This document shows positions 14,228 to 22,968 of a stretch of DNA of 49,096 nt, one piece after another; the first letter of the stretch is position 1, and each line of letters begins with the position of its first letter. The position numbers and the translations under genes were made by a program. The notes beneath the pieces were generated by a model. That model saw only the letters and a list, made by a program, of their open reading frames with translations. It made no database searches and had not been told where the DNA came from. This DNA is from Bacteroidales bacterium. GTDB taxonomy: Bacteria > Bacteroidota > Bacteroidia > Bacteroidales > UBA932. The stretch covers positions 1 through 49,096 of the forward strand of contig JAFUVU010000044.1 in assembly GCA_017477465.1 (NCBI GenBank), given 5' to 3'.

Positions 14228-17200
14228 TCGAAGTCCTGACGGTGAGGCAGGAGCGGATTCTTTGCATAGATGCGGCGGCCGACCTGATAGACACCTGTCT
14301 TTTCAGGCATGATGTCTGCGGTATATTTGGCCACGCCATCCTTGAATTCCACCGGCTTCATTTCAACGGTAGTGGCAATGTGCAGCTCACCGTGATTGTC
14401 GGTTTGGGCGAAAATCACCTCTACGCCTACGTCTTCGGGGCTGAGGTCGCCGAGTGAGAGGGAAACCTCCGGATGCATCTGGTTGCTTTCCGAGATGTCG
14501 TACGAAGTCTGAGGATCGTTCACCGAAACCACCTCGATATCATTCCATTCCTTGCGGACATGCTTCTTCCATGCGGCAATCTTGCGGGCCAGGTCAAAGT
14601 CATCGGCCTTGAGGGAAGCGGCGCGCACTGCCTGAGGGGCGTAATACTGGTTCACATAGTCGCTGAGCATGCGGTTCGTGGTGAAATTGCATGCAACCTT
14701 GGCGATGGTGTTCTTGATATAGCCGATCCACTCGGAAGAACGCTGGGTGTTGCGGTCCACGTTGTAGTAGGCCGGAACGATGTCGTTTTCGAGTATGGTG
14801 TAGATGGTTGCTGCATCCAGCTCGTTCTGGTAGTTGTTGTCTTCGTAGGCCTGCTCGATGGGAAGCGCCCAGCCGGCGCCTTCGGTATAACCTTCGACCC
14901 ACCATCCGTCAAGCACGGAGAAGTGCATGGTACCGTTCATCGCGGCCTTTTCGCCGGAAGTACCGGAAGCCTCCTGAGGACGGGTAGGATTGTTCATCCA
15001 CACATCCACGCCCTGCACCATACGCTTGGCGACGGTGATGTCGTAACCGGGCACAAAGACAATCTTGCCGATGAACTGAGGCATCTTGGAAATGTCCACG
15101 ATCTGCTTGATCAGGTCCTGACCGGCTTTGTCGGCCGGATGAGCCTTACCGGCGAAGAAGAACTGCACCGGATGCTGGGGATCGTTGACAATCTTGTCCA
15201 GGCGGTCAAGGTCGCGGAACAGGAGCGTAGCCCTCTTGTAAGTTGCGAAGCGGCGGGCAAAGCCGATGGTGAGCACATCGTCGCGCAGAGTGTCCAGGAT
15301 GGTCACAATCTCGGAAGGAGAATAGTGCTGGGAAATGCTCTTGTCCTGCAGTTTCTCGTGCAGGAAGCTTATGAGTTTGTGCTTGAGCTGCTTCTTGACG
15401 TTCCAGACCTCTGCGTCCGAGACACCGTAAATGCCTTCGAAGCATTTCTTATCGTAATGGTGAGTGGCAAACTGAGGGCCGAAGGCCTTGGCATGCACGG
15501 GCTTCCATTCGGGAGCGCACCATGTAGGATAGTGCACGCCGTTGGTCACATAGCTCACATAGAGTTCCTCCGGCAGATAGCCCGGGTACATGTGGGCGAA
15601 GATATTCTGGGAAACCTTTCCGTGAAGCATGGAAACGCCATTGACATTCTGCGAAATATTGGCTGCCAGGTTGGACATGGAGAATTTCTCGTGGGGATCG
15701 GTGGCGTTGTCCTTGCCAAGAGACATAAGCATCTCCCAGTCAATCTTCAGGCGCTCGGGATAATGGCCGATATACTGGCGGAGCATACCCTCTTCAAAGG
15801 CATCGTGGCCGGCGGGAACCGGAGTATGAGTGGTGAACAGGGAGCTTGCGCGAACGACCTCGAGGGCCTCGGAGAAGTCCAGGTTGTCTTTTTCGATGTA
15901 CTCGCGAAGGCGCTCCAGGCCGGTAAAGGCGGCGTGACCTTCGTTGCAGTGGTAAACCTGTGCGTCGATACCCATCTTGCGCAGGGCGCGGATACCGCCT
16001 ACGCCAAGGAGAAGTTCCTGCTTGAGACGGTTCTCCCAGTTGCCGCCGTAGAGGTGATATGTAACCTCCCTGTCTTCGGGAAGATTCGCCTCGTAGTCGG
16101 TGTCCAGAAGATAGAGGTCGGTGCGGCCGACTTCCACCTTCCATACTCTTGCATTGAGGGTTCGGCCGGGGAAGGCCACGCTTGTGGTGACCCACTGGCC
16201 ATCGGCATCCAGAACGGGCGTAGCGGGGATTTTCAGGAAATCCTGGGCGTCGTAATTGGCCACCTGATAGCCCTGACCGGAAATAACCTGGGTGAAATAA
16301 CCGTAGCGGTACAGAAGGCCGACGGCAACCAGGTTCACGTTCATGTCGGAAGTCTCTTTAAGGTAGTCGCCTGCAAGGATGCCCAGACCGCCGGAATAAA
16401 TCTTCAGGGATGTATCCAGGCCGTATTCCATGCAGAAGTAGGCTATGGAAGGGTCGGTGCGCTTTTCTTTGGCGGCCATGTAGGCGTCGAACTCGTCAAG
16501 GACGGTCTTCATCTTCATGAGGAAGGCCTGGTCCTCGGAGAGCTGCTGGAAACGCTTGATGCTCACCGTATCGAGTACTACAAGCGGGTTATGTCCTGAT
16601 GTGTGCCATACCTCAGGGTCGATGGTGCGGAAGAGGTCTTTCGCGCTTTCGTTCCAGCACCACCAAAGGTTTTTGGAAAGTTTTTCCAGCCTGGAGAGTT
16701 TAGCCGGCAGGTGACGGGTGACCAGCACGGTCCTCCAAGTGGGGTTGGTAACATCGGTTTTTGAATACTGCATTGTCTTTTCTTTCGTTTTATAGGAGCT
16801 CAGCTGTCCTTGCACTTTCGCAAGGGCAAGGGAGTAAGCTTCCTGGTAATATACTATTTGATTGTCCCAAAGGGCAATCTGCGCCACTTCGCGGGCGTTT
16901 TCGCGGTATTTGTTTCTTTCTTCGAGTTCAAGGCCGGACACCTCTTTGATACGTGAGGCGACACCTTCAACCACTTCTTCGTAATTGGAATCGTTACGCT
17001 CCAGGACCGTGATGCCGGGATGAGCCTTTCCATAATGGGAAAGCACCCATTTACCGAATCCGGCAAGCGTTGTTGTGAGAGTAGGGACGCGGAAAGCGAG
17101 CGCCTCCAGCGGGGTATAGCCCCAAGGCTCGTAGTACGAAGGGAACAGAGCCAGGTCCAGACCGCAGAGAAGGTCGTAATAACGCATGTTGAAGATGCCG

Positions 17201-17412
17201 TCGTCACCGTTCAGATAAGACGGGATGAAGTACACCTTCACCTTGTCACCTATTGCGTTGTTAAGGCCGATCTCCCTCAGGCGCCTTGTAATCATGTCGT
17301 ACTCGGCGTTCATCAGGTAGTGCGACGTCTGGGTCTGATAATCGGGCCTGCCGCCGTCGAAAAGCTTGGCTGCAAGTTCCTTGTCCGGGCCATGGTGGCC
17401 GGCAGGAATCAT
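14209..17412 (-). CDS. Glycogen synthase (GT3) C-terminal part + alpha-glucan phosphorylase (GT35), downstream of an amber stop
   Basis: 1067 codons, in frame with the gene at 17500-18447 and separated from it only by one TAG and 29 codons. Residues of about 1-200 are the second Rossmann half of a GT3 glycogen synthase (SYYEPWGYTPLEALAFRVPT). From about 214 (MQYSKTDVTNPTW) it is an alpha-glucan phosphorylase: LSKNLWWCWNESAKDLF, IAYFCMEYGL, YHCNEGHAAF, and the PLP-lysine region EASGTSGEKAAMNGTMHFS, then DGWWVEGY. Phosphorylase releases glucose 1-phosphate from glycogen. In related Bacteroidota the two halves form one protein of about 1400 residues. An ATG at 16773 after purine-rich GAAAGAAAAGAC could start the phosphorylase alone (854 residues). 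The first 28 codons after the TAG (17413-17499) also encode conserved synthase sequence. Confidence 0.85.
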   Translation of the reverse strand: MIPAGHHGPDKELAAKLFDGGRPDYQTQTSHYLMNAEYDMITRRLREIGLNNAIGDKVKVYFIPSYLNGDDGIFNMRYYDLLCGLDLALFPSYYEPWGYTPLEALAFRVPTLTTTLAGFGKWVLSHYGKAHPGITVLERNDSNYEEVVEGVASRIKEVSGLELEERNKYRENAREVAQIALWDNQIVYYQEAYSLALAKVQGQLSSYKTKEKTMQYSKTDVTNPTWRTVLVTRHLPAKLSRLEKLSKNLWWCWNESAKDLFRTIDPEVWHTSGHNPLVVLDTVSIKRFQQLSEDQAFLMKMKTVLDEFDAYMAAKEKRTDPSIAYFCMEYGLDTSLKIYSGGLGILAGDYLKETSDMNVNLVAVGLLYRYGYFTQVISGQGYQVANYDAQDFLKIPATPVLDADGQWVTTSVAFPGRTLNARVWKVEVGRTDLYLLDTDYEANLPEDREVTYHLYGGNWENRLKQELLLGVGGIRALRKMGIDAQVYHCNEGHAAFTGLERLREYIEKDNLDFSEALEVVRASSLFTTHTPVPAGHDAFEEGMLRQYIGHYPERLKIDWEMLMSLGKDNATDPHEKFSMSNLAANISQNVNGVSMLHGKVSQNIFAHMYPGYLPEELYVSYVTNGVHYPTWCAPEWKPVHAKAFGPQFATHHYDKKCFEGIYGVSDAEVWNVKKQLKHKLISFLHEKLQDKSISQHYSPSEIVTILDTLRDDVLTIGFARRFATYKRATLLFRDLDRLDKIVNDPQHPVQFFFAGKAHPADKAGQDLIKQIVDISKMPQFIGKIVFVPGYDITVAKRMVQGVDVWMNNPTRPQEASGTSGEKAAMNGTMHFSVLDGWWVEGYTEGAGWALPIEQAYEDNNYQNELDAATIYTILENDIVPAYYNVDRNTQRSSEWIGYIKNTIAKVACNFTTNRMLSDYVNQYYAPQAVRAASLKADDFDLARKIAAWKKHVRKEWNDIEVVSVNDPQTSYDISESNQMHPEVSLSLGDLSPEDVGVEVIFAQTDNHGELHIATTVEMKPVEFKDGVAKYTADIMPEKTGVYQVGRRIYAKNPLLPHRQDFECVKWL

Positions 17413-17499
17413 GATGAAGGCCTGGATGCTGCGTCCGTCGTAGTCGGAACGGTTGAGCTTGTCAAGTGCGTCGATGAAGACGTCGATGCCCTTGTTCCT

Positions 17500-17502
17500 C
17501 TA
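17500..17502 (-). other. In-frame TAG interrupting the GT3-GT35 gene
   Basis: The minus strand reads GGC CGT TAC GAG TAG AGG AAC AAG GGC ATC GAC. Translation is GRYE-stop-RNKGID, where family members read GRYE, an aromatic residue, then KNKGID or RNKGID. The frame is otherwise continuous on both sides, so a single substitution explains it (TAC or TAT to TAG, or TTG to TAG). TAG ends several other genes here (stops at 1490, 2816 and 3952), so it is a normal stop in this organism. Confidence 0.9.
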
Positions 17503-18447
17503 CTCGTAACGGCCGCCGATGCCGATATAGATGGCATTGGAGGGAACCGGTTCGGCGCTCATTGCCGATGCCACTTCCTGCAGCCTGGCGCGTGCCGCAT
17601 CGTGAAGGCTCTGGTACTCCTCGTCCGAAGCGGGCGTGAAGCTGTTTTCAAAACCGTTGGGAGTCACGACATCCACCTCGCGGCCATGGAACTGGGCGCA
17701 CTCGCGGGCGGTAATTTCGCTCACCGTTGTGAACACATCGGCATTGAGGGCCGATGTCTTTTCCAGCGAATGGATGGCCACCACGTTGAAGCGGCGGGCC
17801 ATTTCGTCGGCATTGTAGGTGCCCAGCTGGTCATACAGGGGCAGGTTGTTGCCTGCGAGGCAGCGCCCCATCATAGTGGCGTGCGTTGTGAACGCAGTGG
17901 CCACCGGAATGCCTGAGCGCTTGATTTGCAGGATGCCTGCGCCTGTCTGCCACTCGTGGAACTGGGCCACGGCCTTTTCGCCAGACTCGACGTTGTAGTT
18001 CCAGAAGCTCTCGATGACAAGGCCTGCGGCATAGCCGAACACCGCCGATTCCTTGTAATCCCAGTTTCCGGAGATGGAATCCACCCCGAAATCTTTCCAG
18101 AATCCGGTGAGGATGTCATCGGCCTGGGGAAGCAGGTGCTTGTAGTCCACTAGGATAGCGATGGGCTTGCCGGGTATGTTCCAGCGCCCTACGCGGAAGC
18201 GAAGGCCTTCGCTTTGGGCCTGTGCCCTCCAGGAGCGGTACAGGAGCGGGTCTTCCAGAAAATCGGGGTTCCCGGCGCGGTGCATCCATACGTCGGGCCC
18301 TATGAAGATGTGATGCCGTCCCAATTGGGACTGCAGATAAAGTGCTTTGGTGGCAATCACGGTATAAATACCGCCCACCTTGTTACACACTTCCCAACTA
18401 ACCTCGAACAAATAGTCCGGTTGCAGATTCTTCTTCTTTGTTGCCAT
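17500..18447 (-). CDS. Glycogen synthase (GT3) N-terminal part, truncated by an amber codon
   Basis: 315 residues before the TAG. The N-terminus YLFEVSWEVCNKVGGIYTV is diagnostic for GT3 glycogen synthase (fungal/animal-type, also in Bacteroidota), followed by IGPDVW, QFHEWQTGAGIL, TTHATMMGRCLAGN and VDVVTPNGFENSF. The product should be one half of the catalytic core and inactive alone. The reading frame continues after the stop into the second synthase half and the phosphorylase. Start chosen 6 bases after the GH57 stop. Either a recent nonsense mutation, a strain polymorphism, or a sequence error. Confidence 0.85.
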   Translation of the reverse strand: MATKKKNLQPDYLFEVSWEVCNKVGGIYTVIATKALYLQSQLGRHHIFIGPDVWMHRAGNPDFLEDPLLYRSWRAQAQSEGLRFRVGRWNIPGKPIAILVDYKHLLPQADDILTGFWKDFGVDSISGNWDYKESAVFGYAAGLVIESFWNYNVESGEKAVAQFHEWQTGAGILQIKRSGIPVATAFTTHATMMGRCLAGNNLPLYDQLGTYNADEMARRFNVVAIHSLEKTSALNADVFTTVSEITARECAQFHGREVDVVTPNGFENSFTPASDEEYQSLHDAARARLQEVASAMSAEPVPSNAIYIGIGGRYE

Positions 18448-18453
18448 TGGACC

Positions 18454-19728
18454 TTATTTCTTCTTCACAGCCTTCTTCCGCACCTGAGGTTTGGTCCTTT
18501 CCTGTTCAGCCGTCTCCTTGACATCCAGGGCGGCCCGCTTTTCGTCCAGGCGGATCTGGAAGTCGGAGATTACGTTCATGTAGTTTATGAATGCCTCGTA
18601 CGGAGTGTCGTACGGGTTGAAGTATTTGTGCACTTCCCCGTCGGAGAAGAACTTGGTGCACATATAGTAGAAGTGGTCGCTTTCCTGAAGGTGGCCGAAG
18701 TCTTCCCACAGTTCGGGGTCGTTGACTATGGAGAGTTTTTCGGTCATTGCATATACCTTCTTGAAAGCTTCGCTCTGGAGTTCGTTGCCGAGCCAGGCGG
18801 TGAGGTCGCGCTCTTCGTCGGCCCAGGAGATAGGATCGTCAACTGCGATATCGGCCACAGGCTTGTACTTTTTCACGATTTCCGCGGGAGTGGCGAAGCC
18901 GAAGGTGCCGTCGGAAAGGACTGCGCCGGGCAGGGCACGCATGAAATCGAAGATACCGCTTTCCGCGTTCTGATGCTCGCCGAAGGTTTCATAGTCCATG
19001 AAGAGGTTGACGATGTCCCCTTCCTTGGCGCTTTCCTTCATCCAGTTCACATATTTTTCCGCCGTGAGGGGCCACATGTTCCAGCCTTTGTCGGAGAAGC
19101 GGAAGGCGATGTCGTCGGAGAGGCTGTAGTTGCGCAGGAGGAGCTTCAGACGGGGCTGCGTTTCGCCTGTGTAAACATAGTTGGGACTTTTCCAGCCCAT
19201 GATATGGCGGGCGCCTTCGGTCAGCATGGTCTTGTAGCCCATGTCGTAAACCATTTCGCCGATGCCGTTGGAATAGATGAGCTCCGTATTGCGGAAAGTA
19301 ACAGGCTTTACGCCGAACAGCTCTTCAATCTTGGCGGCATGCTTGAGGACCTGGTGACGGAATTCGGACTCCGAGCCTAAGGAAGCCAGCGAGTGATAAT
19401 AGGTTTCCGCAAGGAACTCTACCTTGCCGGTGGCGGCCAGGGCTTTGAAGGAGTCGATTACTTCCGGAGCGAAACGCTGGAACTGGTCCAGGGCGCTGCC
19501 GGAAATGGAATATGCAATCTTGAATTTGCCCTTATACTGGCCGATAAGTTCCAGCATGAGCTGGTTCATGGGCAGATAGCACTTCTGTGCCACGCGGCGC
19601 AGGATGGTGCGGTTGGCAAAATCGTCATAGTAGTGCGAATCTTTGCCGATATCGAAAAATCTGTACAGGCGGAGCCGGGTGGGTTGATGGACCTGGAAAT
19701 ACAGGCAAATGCTCTTTTGGGGTGCCAT
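18454..19728 (-). CDS. Glycoside hydrolase family 57 alpha-amylase/glucanotransferase-like
   Basis: 424 residues. Begins ICLYFQVHQPTRLRLY, the GH57 first strand, and contains TFRNTELIYSNGIGEMV, where the Glu of TEL is the probable nucleophile, and FMDYETFGEH, probably near the acid residue. It has the (beta/alpha)7 GH57 layout plus a C-terminal helical part and a Lys-rich tail. Members act on alpha-1,4-glucans. No signal peptide is visible, so it is cytoplasmic and works on glycogen. It sits between the GT4 gene and the GT3 gene with 6-7 base gaps. Hydrolysis versus transfer cannot be told from sequence alone. Confidence 0.92.
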   Translation of the reverse strand: MAPQKSICLYFQVHQPTRLRLYRFFDIGKDSHYYDDFANRTILRRVAQKCYLPMNQLMLELIGQYKGKFKIAYSISGSALDQFQRFAPEVIDSFKALAATGKVEFLAETYYHSLASLGSESEFRHQVLKHAAKIEELFGVKPVTFRNTELIYSNGIGEMVYDMGYKTMLTEGARHIMGWKSPNYVYTGETQPRLKLLLRNYSLSDDIAFRFSDKGWNMWPLTAEKYVNWMKESAKEGDIVNLFMDYETFGEHQNAESGIFDFMRALPGAVLSDGTFGFATPAEIVKKYKPVADIAVDDPISWADEERDLTAWLGNELQSEAFKKVYAMTEKLSIVNDPELWEDFGHLQESDHFYYMCTKFFSDGEVHKYFNPYDTPYEAFINYMNVISDFQIRLDEKRAALDVKETAEQERTKPQVRKKAVKKK

Positions 19729-19735
19729 AATCGAT

Positions 19736-21025
19736 TTATTTTACTACTGATTCATATACTTTCTTGAGTTTGGCGGTGGCGCCGTTCCATTTGAGGGCGT
19801 TCACTTCGTCATAGCCCATGCGGGCGCTGAAATCGGCCAGGGCCGGATAGCTTAGGAGGGCGTAGATGTCGTCGGCCATTGCGTCAACGTCCCAGAAATC
19901 CACCTTGAAGGCGTATTTGAGGACTTCCGCGGCGCCGGACTGCTTGGAAATGATCGACGGCACGCCTGTGCGCATGGCTTCCAGCGGAGAAATGCCGAAA
20001 GGTTCCGAAATGGAAGGCATGATGTAAACGTCCGACAGGGCGAACATCTTCTGCACATCCATTCCGCGGAGGAAGCCCGTGAAGTGGAAGCGGTCGCTGA
20101 TTCCAAGGCGTGCCGCATGGCGGATGGCGCGGTTCATCATATCGCCGCTGCCGGCCATTACGAAGCGCACGTTCTTGGTGCGTTTGAGCACTTTGGCGGC
20201 TGCTTCAATGAAGTATTCGGGGCCTTTCTGGTAGGTGATACGGCCGAGGAAAGTGACCACGGGTTCCTTGACGCCGCGTTCCACATGCAGGTTTTCGCGG
20301 CCGCTGAAGTCCACGGCATTGTGCACGGTGACAACCTTCGCAGGGTCTATCCCGTAGCGGGTAATCACGATATTGCGGGTGAGGTCGCTTACCGTCACTA
20401 CGCGGTCGGCGATTTCCATGCCCTTTTTCTCGATTGCGAATACGCGGGTGTCGATATTGTCAACGCTGCCGCGGTCGAAGGAAGTGGCATGCACGTGGAT
20501 TACAAGCGGCTTGCCCGTAAGTTCCTTGGCTGCGATGCCGGCATAGTATGTGAGCCAGTCGTGGGCATGGATTACGTCGAACTCGTCTTTGCGCTGGAGG
20601 GCGATGGTGCCACCAACCATTGCGTAACGGGCAACTTCTTCCATCAGGTTGGCTCCGTATTTGCCGGAGAACTTGTACTTCTGGCCATAGCTGATGGCGA
20701 AATCCTTCACCTGACGGCGCTTCTCTTCTTCCACAAGCCTGCTGAATTCCTGAGGATCGGCGTATGGAATCATATTTGTGCCTATGTGGATGAACTTCAC
20801 CTTGTCCAGGTATTCTTCCACAGATTCAGACACTGTGTCAACAGGGACGTCGGAAGCGTTGATGATGGTAGTGGCGCTTTGATCCTCGTCACCTGAAGCC
20901 GAGGGCATTACGAACAGGGTTTCGACGCCGTTGTATGCCAGGCCTTTCACGATGCCTTCGCAAGCGGTACCAAGACCGCCGGCGATATGGGGAGGGAACT
21001 CCCAACCGAACATAAGTACTCGCAT
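19736..21025 (-). CDS. GT4 glycosyltransferase (glycogen/starch synthase-like)
   Basis: 429 residues. N-terminal MRVLMFGWEFPPHIAGGLGTA resembles starch/glycogen synthase starts, followed by DVIHAHDWLTYYAG. The second Rossmann domain has TFLGRITYQKGPEYFIEAA and the E-x7-E motif in SEPFGISPLEAMRTGVPS. It belongs to GT4 and probably transfers glucose from a nucleotide sugar to a glucan. If the adjacent GT3 is broken, this could be the remaining glycogen-building transferase; that is inference. It is followed by GH57 with a 7-base gap and preceded by the debranching enzyme with 3 bases. Confidence 0.92.
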   Translation of the reverse strand: MRVLMFGWEFPPHIAGGLGTACEGIVKGLAYNGVETLFVMPSASGDEDQSATTIINASDVPVDTVSESVEEYLDKVKFIHIGTNMIPYADPQEFSRLVEEEKRRQVKDFAISYGQKYKFSGKYGANLMEEVARYAMVGGTIALQRKDEFDVIHAHDWLTYYAGIAAKELTGKPLVIHVHATSFDRGSVDNIDTRVFAIEKKGMEIADRVVTVSDLTRNIVITRYGIDPAKVVTVHNAVDFSGRENLHVERGVKEPVVTFLGRITYQKGPEYFIEAAAKVLKRTKNVRFVMAGSGDMMNRAIRHAARLGISDRFHFTGFLRGMDVQKMFALSDVYIMPSISEPFGISPLEAMRTGVPSIISKQSGAAEVLKYAFKVDFWDVDAMADDIYALLSYPALADFSARMGYDEVNALKWNGATAKLKKVYESVVK

Positions 21026-21028
21026 AGT

Positions 21029-22957
21029 CTATTCCTCCCTGTATTTTTCAATGAGCCAGTTGATATTCAGCAACGCGGCCGTTGTCATGGCCGACGAAAT
21101 GGCGCCGTGCGGCTCGTGCGGCGGGTCTCCGTCGTATAGCTCCGAGAATGCGCCTACGCCGTGTTTGGAAAGGTCTTCGTAGAAACCTTCGGTGAGCCAT
21201 TCGGCCCTCTTTATGAAGTTGGCGCCCATCATGTTGAAGCTGGCATAGCAGTATTGGGCCAGGAGATAGGGCCAGGCGCAGCCGTTGTGGTAGGCTTCGT
21301 CCCTTTGAAGCTGGGAGCCTTCGTAAACGCCTTTGTAGCGGATATCCCTGGGGCTGAGTGTGCGGATGCCGCGGCGGGTCACAAGTTCCGCGTTCACTAC
21401 GCGCATCACTTCGCTTATCACCTCGTCGCTTACGCAGCGGTAGTCCAGAGACACAGCCCAAAGCTGGTTGGGACGCAGCTCCAGATGCTGGCCGGAGTTA
21501 TCTACATAGTCGGCCAGGAAGCCAAGGTCGGCATTCCAGAACATCGGCTCGAAGTTCTTCTCTATCAGTTCTTTTACTGGCGTCCATTTCTTGGAGAAGG
21601 CGCTGCCTTTGCGCTCCTGGGACAAGGCCCAGGCGATTGCGTTGTACCAAAGGGCGTTGGTTTCCACCTGATAGCCGGCACGCTCCGTTACGGCACGGCC
21701 GCCGATGTATGCGTTCATCCAAGTAAGGGCGACGCCGTCTTTCTGGGCCCAGAGCAGTCCGTTGGGCTGCATGGCCACTTCCTGACGGACGCCGGGAAGA
21801 TAGCTTTCTATAATGCTCTTGAGAACGGGACCGTACTTGGCCCAAACTTCCTTTGACTTGGCGCCGAAAGCAACGTACTGCTGCAATGTAACCGCCAGGT
21901 ACAGAGGTGCTTCCACCTGAGTTGTGCGGCGCAGCAGCCTTTCCTGATTTGCGGCAATAAGGTTGTCGAGGATTTCCTCGAACTCCTTGGTGTCGCCTTT
22001 TCCGTAGAGGGTCAATCCTGCAAGTGAAACCAGAGTTTCACGCAGAAGGCCGGTGAACAGCCAGCTGTAACCAGCAACCACCTGCTTTGTGTTTCCGTCG
22101 ACACGGATGAGGGAATCGGCCTGCTTTACCAGCTGGTCGTGGAAGGAGGTGATGGGGCCGATTTTTTCCACCAGGGAGGTGAAACGGCGCTTGAGAGCCG
22201 TTGCGTTCACCGCCTCGCCTGCCGATGCTGAAAAGACGATTGATTCTCCGCTTCTAAGCTCCGTTTCGAAGCTTCCGGGGACCCAGAGGTCTTCGCGGCA
22301 GTCGAAGCCTCGGCGCATTTCGTCCGAGTAGGTGATTCCCTTGTACCAGACGGGATTGTACTTGAATGCAGCGGTGCTTGTACTAAGTTGCAGGTTAAGG
22401 TCCGGGAAGCCTTCGTACATGTTGAAGGTGACGCCGTTTTGAACTTCCCTGTAATCTGTGCGGGCGCCGTCATTCTCCCCTGTGAGGCTGTGAATGTTGC
22501 GGAAAGCCAGGAAGGGCTTGAGTTCCAGTTTCACTTTTGCCGGGGCGTTCACCAGATCGTAACGAATCAGGACTTGGTTGCTGTCCGGACTCAGGACAAG
22601 TTGTTTACGGAGAACAATCTCGCCGATTTTATAAACCACTGTGGGGACCGGATCCGCGTCGAAGTCAACTATGTACTTGTGTCCGCGTGGTTCGTAGATG
22701 TCGCCATAGCAGTGAATGCCCAGATTGAAACGCTTGCCGCGCAGGGTGAGGCTTTCATCCAGGGAACTCAGAAGCAGGTGCCGATATCCGCCGAAACGGT
22801 CCACCGGAACGGCCAGGAGGCCGTGATACCGGCGGGTATTGCAAGTGACGATGGACGTGTTGCAATATGCGCCGGTTTTGCTCGCCAGGATTATCTCCCT
22901 CTTAAGGGAATAGGAGAGGTTGACGAGCTCCGACTTGTTGAATTTCAAAAAAGCCAT
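21029..22957 (-). CDS. Glycogen debranching enzyme (amylo-alpha-1,6-glucosidase)
   Basis: 642 residues from the ATG at 22957, 11 bases after the glgB stop; an ATG at 22996 would overlap glgB and add an unrelated tail. N-terminal domain: TGAYCNTSIVTCNTRRYHGLL, typical of the bacterial GDE N-terminal domain. C-terminal (alpha/alpha)6 barrel: GYSWLFTGLLRETLVSLAGL, AVTLQQYVAF, WMNAYIGG and RDEAYHNGCAWPYLLAQY with probable acidic catalytic residues. It removes alpha-1,6 branches from glycogen. It lies in the middle of the glycogen operon. Confidence 0.95.
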   Translation of the reverse strand: MAFLKFNKSELVNLSYSLKREIILASKTGAYCNTSIVTCNTRRYHGLLAVPVDRFGGYRHLLLSSLDESLTLRGKRFNLGIHCYGDIYEPRGHKYIVDFDADPVPTVVYKIGEIVLRKQLVLSPDSNQVLIRYDLVNAPAKVKLELKPFLAFRNIHSLTGENDGARTDYREVQNGVTFNMYEGFPDLNLQLSTSTAAFKYNPVWYKGITYSDEMRRGFDCREDLWVPGSFETELRSGESIVFSASAGEAVNATALKRRFTSLVEKIGPITSFHDQLVKQADSLIRVDGNTKQVVAGYSWLFTGLLRETLVSLAGLTLYGKGDTKEFEEILDNLIAANQERLLRRTTQVEAPLYLAVTLQQYVAFGAKSKEVWAKYGPVLKSIIESYLPGVRQEVAMQPNGLLWAQKDGVALTWMNAYIGGRAVTERAGYQVETNALWYNAIAWALSQERKGSAFSKKWTPVKELIEKNFEPMFWNADLGFLADYVDNSGQHLELRPNQLWAVSLDYRCVSDEVISEVMRVVNAELVTRRGIRTLSPRDIRYKGVYEGSQLQRDEAYHNGCAWPYLLAQYCYASFNMMGANFIKRAEWLTEGFYEDLSKHGVGAFSELYDGDPPHEPHGAISSAMTTAALLNINWLIEKYREE

Positions 22958-22968
22958 AGGTATGGTGT

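Noticed and set aside
14473-16599. A 708-codon open frame on the plus strand opposite the phosphorylase
   Set aside because: It is fully antisense to a strongly conserved enzyme; long antisense frames arise from the codon bias of the real gene. Its translation shows no domain, and no promoter or start signal was seen.
17500-17502. TAG as a recoded amino acid (pyrrolysine or code change)
   Set aside because: TAG ends several other genes in the window, and no pyrrolysine genes are seen; a point mutation or error is simpler.
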